From assembly GCA_001798105.1 (NCBI GenBank), contig MGRI01000088.1:1-6559 (forward strand): a stretch of DNA of 6,559 nucleotides, written 5' to 3'. The position numbers were made by a program, and so were the translations under genes. Shown here one piece after another: positions 1 to 5,652 of this stretch (within the stretch, counting starts at the first letter, position 1; every line of letters begins with the position of its first letter). The notes beneath the pieces are model-generated. The model made no database searches, was not told where the DNA came from, and saw only the letters and a list, made by a program, of their open reading frames with translations. The DNA comes from Deltaproteobacteria bacterium RIFCSPHIGHO2_02_FULL_40_11. GTDB taxonomy: Bacteria; Bdellovibrionota; JACOXK01; 2-02-FULL-40-11.

Positions 1-199
1 CACACTGACTTCCCAGGTAAATTTCACCTTCTGTGGGTTCTGTAAGTCCTGCCACCATGCGAAGCGTTGTGGTCTTGCCGCAGCCTGAGGGCCCCAAAAG
101 CGAAATAAATTTTCCAGCTTCAATTTCTAAATTTGTGGATTGAACGGCTGTTGTCGCCCCAAATTTCTTCACAATATTTTTTAATGCAACTTTAGACAC
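1..199 (-). CDS. ABC transporter ATP-binding protein, N-terminal fragment (3' end beyond window)
   Basis: Start of the nucleotide-binding subunit that powers the importer encoded by the two genes before it; it would act on the cytoplasmic face of the inner membrane. The 66 visible residues contain the A-loop aromatic F13 (KKFGATTAV) and a full Walker A motif, GPSGCGKTT, at residues 36-44, followed by LRMVAGL and PTEGEI, typical of the FbpC/PotA/MalK class of importer ATPases. The start is GTG at 199-197, overlapping the permease stop by 8 nt. It is the only plausible start, because an in-frame stop lies at 217-215 with no other start codon between. An AAGGA Shine-Dalgarno sits 7 nt upstream. 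Signature motif, Walker B and any regulatory domain lie outside the window, so the substrate class rests on the neighbours. Confidence 0.95.
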   Translation of the reverse strand, partial: MSKVALKNIVKKFGATTAVQSTNLEIEAGKFISLLGPSGCGKTTTLRMVAGLTEPTEGEIYLGSQC

Positions 200-1862
200 C
201 GTATTTTCCTTGGGTTAGTTTTTTAACTGTAAAATTGGCTGTGAGTATGACACAGACGATTACCGTTGCCAAGACGCAAGCCGATTGGGGATCATCATAA
301 TTTTGTAAATTAAAAAGAAGCGTTCCAATGGTTTCTGTTTCAGGGCCGACCAAAAGAATCGACATGGTAAGTTCTGAAAATGTGGGCATAAAAATTAAAA
401 ACCAACTTGCAATGAGTGTGGGTTTTAAAATGGGAATTAAAATTGTAAAAAATACTTTTAACCATCCAGCACCACAGGTTTTTCCAGCTTCTTCCAGGCT
501 GGTGTCCACTTGTTCCAAAGCTGCAACGGTGTTTCGAATGGCAAACGAAATATATTTTACCGTGTAAGCGACAATGAGAATCCATAGGGTGTTATACAGG
601 TTTAATCCCAGGTTTCCGGAAAAAGTTAAAATTAAAGCAATAGCAACCACAATGCCGGGCGTCACATAGGGAAGTGTCGCAAAAAAATCGATGAGGTTTC
701 GACCCTTCATTTGTGTTTTTGCTTTTAAATAGGCAACAAACGCGCCGATGAAGACGGAAAGCGTAGACGCAATCACCGCAAAGATCAGACTGTTTTTAAA
801 CGCTTTTCCGGTTTGTGAAAATCCAAAAAGAACGTACTTGTATTTGGCAAGACTCATATTGGAAAGTGTGAGTTCTCCGCCATATACTTTTAAAAAAGAA
901 GAAATCACAATGGTTAAAAGGGGAAGCGCTACGAGGCAAAACCAAACCGTGCTTAAGCCAAAAACGGTGGGCCACTTCATTTTTTTAAGGTGAATGAGAT
1001 CTCCTTTTCCAAATTTTCCAGTGAGTGTCGTATAGCGTTTGTTTCGAAGGAGAAGGGTTGAAAGCCAAAGCCCTAAAAAGCCAACGGCCATGAGAACCAT
1101 GGCCAGTGCCGATGCCTTTGAAATGCCACCGCTATAGCTTAAAACATGCGTATAAATTTTTGTGGTGAGGACAAAAATACGTTCTGGCATGGCCACCAAG
1201 GCAGGCACCCCAAAAGAGGCCGCCGTTGCCATAAAGACCAAAATCATGCCACTGGCCAGGGCGGGGGTGAGAAGCGGAAGCGTAATATCTTTAAATGTTT
1301 TAAGCCTGGATGCGCCACAGGTTCTGGCTGCTTCTTCCAGGGCGTCATCCATTTTTTCAAGCGCATTGATGCACGATAAAAAAATAAAACTATAGAAAAA
1401 TAATCCTAAAATAAAACTGGTCCCCAAAAGTGAATAAATATTAAAAGGCGCTTTTTCGAGGCCAAAAACCTGCATTAAAAGCAGATTTAAATTTCCAGAA
1501 TTTGGATTTAAAAGTTTAATCCAGGCAATGGCGCCAATATAAGGGGGGATAATATAAGGAATGGCAAAAAGGGATTTCCAAAGGCTTTTTTTAGGCAGAT
1601 CTGTTTTATGTAAAAGCCAAGCCAGAGGAACCCCAATGACAACCGTCATGGATGTGGTAATGAGGCAAAGCTTTAGGGTATTTAAAAGCGCAATCCAATT
1701 CGATTGCTTTAAAAGTTCCTGATAGCTTTCAATATTTTCGGGCGAGAGACTTTTTAGAATGAGCAAAAATAACGGAAGCGCCGCAAAATACAATAATACA
1801 AATGAAGCAGATAGAAGAATAAGGTGCTGTGGTGTACAAAAACGTTTCATGTATGAAGTCAT
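192..1862 (-). CDS. Fused double-domain ABC importer permease (iron(III)/AfuB-FbpB type)
   Basis: Inner-membrane channel of a type-I ABC importer. At 556 residues it joins two permease domains in one chain, the arrangement known for FbpB, AfuB and ThiP. Each half has about six hydrophobic segments and a cytoplasmic EAA loop that docks to the ATPase: EEAARTCGASRLKTF with I193 and LP 195-196 in the first half, EEAGKTCGAGWLKVF with I474 and P477 in the second. The spacing fits the consensus EAA-x3-G-x9-I-x-LP. A charged linker near residues 275-297 separates the halves. The ATG abuts the stop of the binding-protein gene without a gap, and its Shine-Dalgarno is weak (GAG 4 nt upstream), so translation is probably coupled; M5 is an alternative start. 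The fold is certain, but the transported substrate is not: this permease group serves iron, phosphonates, thiamine and sugar phosphates. Confidence 0.93.
   Translation of the reverse strand: MTSYMKRFCTPQHLILLSASFVLLYFAALPLFLLILKSLSPENIESYQELLKQSNWIALLNTLKLCLITTSMTVVIGVPLAWLLHKTDLPKKSLWKSLFAIPYIIPPYIGAIAWIKLLNPNSGNLNLLLMQVFGLEKAPFNIYSLLGTSFILGLFFYSFIFLSCINALEKMDDALEEAARTCGASRLKTFKDITLPLLTPALASGMILVFMATAASFGVPALVAMPERIFVLTTKIYTHVLSYSGGISKASALAMVLMAVGFLGLWLSTLLLRNKRYTTLTGKFGKGDLIHLKKMKWPTVFGLSTVWFCLVALPLLTIVISSFLKVYGGELTLSNMSLAKYKYVLFGFSQTGKAFKNSLIFAVIASTLSVFIGAFVAYLKAKTQMKGRNLIDFFATLPYVTPGIVVAIALILTFSGNLGLNLYNTLWILIVAYTVKYISFAIRNTVAALEQVDTSLEEAGKTCGAGWLKVFFTILIPILKPTLIASWFLIFMPTFSELTMSILLVGPETETIGTLLFNLQNYDDPQSACVLATVIVCVILTANFTVKKLTQGKYGV
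207..211 (-). promoter_or_regulatory. Shine-Dalgarno (AAGGA) for the ABC ATPase
   Basis: AAGGA on the minus strand lies 7 nt before the GTG codon at 199-197, inside the last codons of the permease gene. It supports the non-ATG start and suggests translational coupling between permease and ATPase. Confidence 0.7.
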
Positions 1863-2861
1863 TTACTCATACATAATTTTTGTAAATTTTTCTTTAATCT
1901 CGTGATGGCTGTCTAAGACATCTTGTGCAAATTTTTGATTCCATGGAAAAGCATTCTTCAGCACAAACCCAAAGGTTTTGGCGCCATCGGGAGGGGGAAG
2001 AATTGGGTTGGGAGAATACATATAGGCTTTCACCATCCATCTTTGTCCACTTTCTGAAAATAAATAATCAATGACTCTTTTTGCATCTTCAGGATGCTTC
2101 GTTCGCTTAAAAATGGCGACAGGACTGGGAACCAAAATAATACCATCTTCAGGGTAAATGGCTTCCAAAGGACTTCCTTGCGTTTTTGCATGTAAAATAT
2201 TTTCTAAAAGAATAATCCCAATGGGATATTCTTTGGCTTCCAGTTTCGCGCGAACGGTGGAATTCCCGCCTGCTGAAACCACCTGGTTTTCTCTTAATTT
2301 TTTAAAATATTCCCATCCATATTTTTTGGAAAGGGTGGCTACAGCTGTAAACGTTGTTCCAGATTCTAAGGGAGAGCCCATGACGACTTTTCCCTTCCAT
2401 TTGGGCTCTGCCAATTCTTTAAATGTCGTGGGGGCGTCATCTGGCCTGAGCATGTCTCGATTGTACGCCATGACAACAACTGGCATGCGTTGTGTTGCAA
2501 ATGTGTTGTCGTTGTCTTTTAAATGGGGCGGAATATTTTGGGCATTTTCAGATTCATAGGGTAAGAGTAGATTTTTTTGTTTTAAAGATAAGTAATAAAA
2601 AGGGTCAGAAGTCATTAAAACATCTGCTTGGAGTTGACCTGCAGAAATTTCTGCATTAATTTTTGCGCCCACTTTTTCACTGCCGGAAGCAAACCATTGA
2701 ATTTTTAAATCTGGAAAAGCTTTTTCGACATCAGGTTTCATCATTTCAATCATGTCTTTATACATCGAGGTATAAACCCAAATTTCTTTTTTATGTTTTT
2801 TTGTGCAAGAGAAAGCGAAAACCAAGGTACTTAAAAGCAAAATAATTTTTAAATTTTTCAT
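1863..2861 (-). CDS. Lipoprotein solute-binding protein of ABC importer (SBP_bac_6-like)
   Basis: Captures the substrate outside the inner membrane and delivers it to the permease encoded next. I chose the ATG at 2861 (332 residues) because it puts a lipoprotein signal at the N-terminus: MKNLKIILLL, a hydrophobic core, then AFSC with the acylated Cys at 19. The lipobox is imperfect (Ala at -3). The frame stays open up to a TTG at 2897 that would overlap the preceding gene and bury the signal, so that start is unlikely. AAGGG precedes the ATG at unusually short spacing. Family features: VYTSM at 29-33, ADVLMTSDPF at 79-88, SGTTF at 167-171, AGGNSTV at 197-203. In FbpA-type iron binders an adjacent Tyr pair would be expected near 214-222; here the stretch reads IGIILLENI with no Tyr. 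Relatives include hexose-phosphate (AfuA) and aminoethylphosphonate binders. Iron is therefore not the safest call, and the ligand is unknown. Confidence 0.9.
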   Translation of the reverse strand: MKNLKIILLLSTLVFAFSCTKKHKKEIWVYTSMYKDMIEMMKPDVEKAFPDLKIQWFASGSEKVGAKINAEISAGQLQADVLMTSDPFYYLSLKQKNLLLPYESENAQNIPPHLKDNDNTFATQRMPVVVMAYNRDMLRPDDAPTTFKELAEPKWKGKVVMGSPLESGTTFTAVATLSKKYGWEYFKKLRENQVVSAGGNSTVRAKLEAKEYPIGIILLENILHAKTQGSPLEAIYPEDGIILVPSPVAIFKRTKHPEDAKRVIDYLFSESGQRWMVKAYMYSPNPILPPPDGAKTFGFVLKNAFPWNQKFAQDVLDSHHEIKEKFTKIMYE

Positions 2862-2880
2862 ACCCTTAGGGATAGAGAAT

Positions 2881-3540
2881 TTAAAACAAAGCGTCAAGAA
2901 CTTTAGGGGTAAGTTCTGTCGCGGATTTTAAAACCAAATCGGCCTGTGAATGGTCTTGCCCTTTTGTCGGCCCACACGGGATGGCAATGCATTTCATGCC
3001 AGCAGCTTTTGCGGCTTGAACGCCGTAATTACTGTCTTCGATAACGAGCGTGTTTTTAGGATCCACTTCTAATTTCTCAGCGCACTTTAAAAAAAGTTCT
3101 GGGTCTGGTTTCCCGCGATTGACGTCATCTGCGCAGACATGCGTTTGGATGTAAGATTTTAAGCTTAAGGTGTCGATGACAAATTGTGCGACTTGGCGAG
3201 AGGCGTTGGTCCCAATGGCGAGCGGGATTTTATTTTTTTGTAAATGCTTAAAAAAATCTAAAATACCGGGCAGGGGGTGAACTTCTTTCCCAAAGGTTTC
3301 AAAATAATATTGGTTTCGTCTTTGGATGAGGTCACTGAGAGATTCTTTGATTTTCGGATGTTTTTTCTTAAGCGTTTCAAAAACAAAAATATCTGTGGTG
3401 CCTAAAAAAATACGCTCATTGGTTTGATCGTATTCAATGCCATAATCCTGGCGCATCATTTTTTTAAAGGATAAATAATGCGCGTCCTCGGAATTAACAA
3501 TAACCCCGTCGAGATCTGAAATAACTGCGTGTAAGGGCAT
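2881..3540 (-). CDS. HAD-superfamily phosphatase / beta-phosphoglucomutase-like hydrolase
   Basis: Cytoplasmic HAD hydrolase of 219 residues, the usual length for the beta-phosphoglucomutase/phosphatase group with a helical C1 cap. All four motifs are present: motif I DLDGV with nucleophile D9 and acid/base D11; motif II T111 in AIGTNAS; motif III K144 in RGKPDPELF; motif IV E168-D169 in VIEDSNYGVQAAKAAGM. The cap lies at about residues 17-85. Such enzymes hydrolyse or isomerise sugar phosphates or other small phosphomonoesters; the exact substrate cannot be read from sequence. The ATG lies 9 nt after the preceding stop with no strong Shine-Dalgarno at normal spacing, and the binding-protein gene starts 19 nt after its stop. 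Sitting directly before an importer gene set, it may act on the imported compound, for instance by removing its phosphate. A phosphonatase-type role is possible but less supported. Confidence 0.93.
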   Translation of the reverse strand: MPLHAVISDLDGVIVNSEDAHYLSFKKMMRQDYGIEYDQTNERIFLGTTDIFVFETLKKKHPKIKESLSDLIQRRNQYYFETFGKEVHPLPGILDFFKHLQKNKIPLAIGTNASRQVAQFVIDTLSLKSYIQTHVCADDVNRGKPDPELFLKCAEKLEVDPKNTLVIEDSNYGVQAAKAAGMKCIAIPCGPTKGQDHSQADLVLKSATELTPKVLDALF

Positions 3541-3549
3541 GCCTAAAGG

Positions 3550-5652
3550 TTATTTCCCTTTACGTTCCGCACGCATGCGGTCGACGCGTCTTTCTTCGCG
3601 GGGTCTTTTATCCAGCCATCCGCCGTCTGAAAGCGCAGCAGATTCTTCCTTTGAAAGTCTCGAAGCTTTTTCGGCATTGGCCCAACCTGGCATCGATATT
3701 TTATAATAATCCCCGGGAGTGTAATTGCCACGTCGGTCTTTGAGTGCACGTTCGGTTAAGTTTCCAGAGGTTCCAATCCATCGCACGGTGCCAAAGGGAA
3801 GATCGCGCCTGTTGATTTCAAGACGTGTATTTTTCCAATCTTTGTCTTTATACGTAAATGCGCGTTCTAATTTTTGATCGTCTCTGGGATACTTGACTTT
3901 TAAGATGCGTTTCAATTGTTTTGACCAGTCTTCGGCCGCATTTTTGTCGGAAGCTGATTTCAAGTTAAAAACAGAAATTTTGTCTGTGTTTAATTTTGAG
4001 ACAGCATCTGCAGCATGTTCTCCAACCGTTAAGATAACGAGCGTGTTATTACGCGAGAGTATTCTTTCTAAAACCGCTTTTCGAACGCGTTCCACTTGTT
4101 TGTGGGTTGAAATTTTTCGGACTTTTTTAGCATCCAATCCCAGCGTATCCACGGGGAGGGTACGAATAATGGCATAGCTTTGTGTAATCCCCATATTGCG
4201 TAAGAAATGCTGAAGTTTTTGTCCAGCATCGCCAATGAGGGCTCGGCCGCGCATCATGTCGTCATGCGAGTGTTGGTCTGCAACCACCAAAACAGTGGCT
4301 TCATCCAAACGGCCTCGGAAAACCGCCCCATGTCCAAATGAAGCATGGCTCACTGCGCCTAATTTTTCAAAATCGGGCCAATGGAGACCTTCTTCGCCGC
4401 CCATTAAAAGCTTTGCAAATTCACTGCCTGGTCCTCTGTCATAGGCATTGAGATCTGATTTTGTGGGTTCGTAAGAAACGTCGCCTTCAATTTCTTGATA
4501 TCCGGAATACTCAATTTTGTTAATCGATTCAGATCTTGGGAAATAAACTTCATATTTTCTGTTTTTTGCATAATGACCGTCATCTGAAAAAGGAACAATA
4601 GACGCGCCTTGTCTGTTTGAGGTTGTAGAACCTTTCCCCATGGTCCAAATCAATCCAAAGGAAAAATCTCTGTGGGGAACAGGGTCGTTTCTGTCGTCAT
4701 ATCTTTTGTCAAAGGTTACAGATTCATTTCCTTCTTCATCTTCTTGGACAAGAACGTTGGGTCGGGTGGCGCCTTCATCTAAGGGCAGCCAATCCGGGTT
4801 GAGATGAATTAATCGGGCAGCGCGATCGGCAGCAGCCTGAAAACTTCTTTCAAGTCCTGCAGCAATTTGCTTTCTTTCCGCATCATTTTTAGCTTGTCCT
4901 TTTGCGCCGGGGTGTAAAACACCAATGAGTTCTACGTTGGGACCTAAAACACTTGCATCGCAACTTGAAACATCTCGAAATTTTGTACATTCTCCGCCAT
5001 GTGCTTTTACCCATGTTTGCACAGAGTCTTTGGCGCCACTACCTACGGCAACCACCAATCTTAAATCTGGGTTTTGTTTTAAAACCAGGTCAAAGAGTTC
5101 GTTTCTGTGACGCGCAATGGGGCTTTCTAAGCTTTGCGCCAACCACACATCGCCTTCAAAAGCATTGGGAAGCTTTTCGTCTTTCGTTTTTTCATCCACT
5201 TCAACATCTTGGTACTGGCTTCGAATGGAATAAATAAAGGTGTTTAAGAATAAATAACTTTGGTTTAAGCCAATGTAATTTAAAAAATGCTGCATGGATT
5301 GGCCGGTGCCACCTGTAAATGCGCGTTTTGAAAAGGCTTCATCTTGTCCGCCTTCTTGACCAATGATTAAAACCTTCACTTGGTTTTTTCCCAAACGGCC
5401 TCTGTAAAACACAGGTCCCCAGTGCCATCGAAATCGCTCTTGTTCGCGTTCACCAAAAGCTCCCATGACTTTTCTCCCCAGCGTTCTGTAATTGGGAAGC
5501 GACATCAAGTGCTGTAAGATTTCTGAGTCGTATTCTGGGCCTTGGTCATATTCCCAAGGGTTGCCACGTAGTTTTTCACGATCACTTCTTTCGTCTGCCA
5601 TGACGGGCAGTGCGAATAAAAGGGCTAAAAATAGAATAATTTGTTTTTTCAT
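3550..5652 (-). CDS. Exported protein with two tandem uracil-DNA-glycosylase-fold modules, function unknown
   Basis: A 700-residue protein starting at an ATG with an excellent Shine-Dalgarno. Residues 1-19 form a Sec signal peptide (MKKQ, hydrophobic core, cleavage likely after VMA), so it is probably periplasmic or secreted. The rest is a duplication. Module 1 spans about 35-373 and module 2 about 404-656. Each begins YDxGP (35-39, 404-408), continues with V/A-F-x-RGRL (81-87, 444-449) and a strand plus acidic/Gly loop (VLIIGQEGGQDE; VLVVADQHSHDD), then a UDG-like element (AFTGGTGQ 111-118; ALIGDAGQ 471-478), HFLxxxGxxQSY, and an AVG/TVG strand. Each ends with a tail motif RDxxFG (328-333, 616-621). 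Module 1 retains F112, N137 and an HP motif at 247-248, matching uracil-pocket positions of family-4 UDGs; module 2 has L472, R497 and N563. Only two Cys (222, 231) occur, so no family-4 Fe-S cluster. The C-terminus (661-700) is highly charged and basic. UDG-fold relationship is by motif reading, moderately sure; activity is unproven. Confidence 0.8.
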   Translation of the reverse strand: MKKQIILFLALLFALPVMADERSDREKLRGNPWEYDQGPEYDSEILQHLMSLPNYRTLGRKVMGAFGEREQERFRWHWGPVFYRGRLGKNQVKVLIIGQEGGQDEAFSKRAFTGGTGQSMQHFLNYIGLNQSYLFLNTFIYSIRSQYQDVEVDEKTKDEKLPNAFEGDVWLAQSLESPIARHRNELFDLVLKQNPDLRLVVAVGSGAKDSVQTWVKAHGGECTKFRDVSSCDASVLGPNVELIGVLHPGAKGQAKNDAERKQIAAGLERSFQAAADRAARLIHLNPDWLPLDEGATRPNVLVQEDEEGNESVTFDKRYDDRNDPVPHRDFSFGLIWTMGKGSTTSNRQGASIVPFSDDGHYAKNRKYEVYFPRSESINKIEYSGYQEIEGDVSYEPTKSDLNAYDRGPGSEFAKLLMGGEEGLHWPDFEKLGAVSHASFGHGAVFRGRLDEATVLVVADQHSHDDMMRGRALIGDAGQKLQHFLRNMGITQSYAIIRTLPVDTLGLDAKKVRKISTHKQVERVRKAVLERILSRNNTLVILTVGEHAADAVSKLNTDKISVFNLKSASDKNAAEDWSKQLKRILKVKYPRDDQKLERAFTYKDKDWKNTRLEINRRDLPFGTVRWIGTSGNLTERALKDRRGNYTPGDYYKISMPGWANAEKASRLSKEESAALSDGGWLDKRPREERRVDRMRAERKGK

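Noticed and set aside
471..1365. DNA-level similarity between 471-520 and 1313-1365 as a repeat element
   Set aside because: Both encode the EAA loops of the two permease halves; the similarity is explained by the ancient internal duplication of the permease.
2158..2559. Plus-strand open frame of 133 residues
   Set aside because: It lies wholly antisense to the binding-protein gene, shows no recognisable motif and starts at no convincing ribosome-binding site; the minus-strand product is clearly real.
3545..3561. AAAGG/CCTTT inverted repeat with 7-nt loop between the UDG-fold and HAD genes
   Set aside because: Only 5 bp, AT-rich and without a T-run; too weak for a terminator or a convincing regulatory hairpin.
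3543..3749. Minus-strand 68-residue frame overlapping the end of the UDG-fold gene
   Set aside because: It is an alternate frame inside the C-terminal coding region with no motif; the main frame shows the duplicated tail here.
3550..5652. Classical Fe-S family-4 uracil-DNA glycosylase involved in DNA repair
   Set aside because: It has a signal peptide, only two cysteines and a duplicated architecture, so a normal repair role is not supported.
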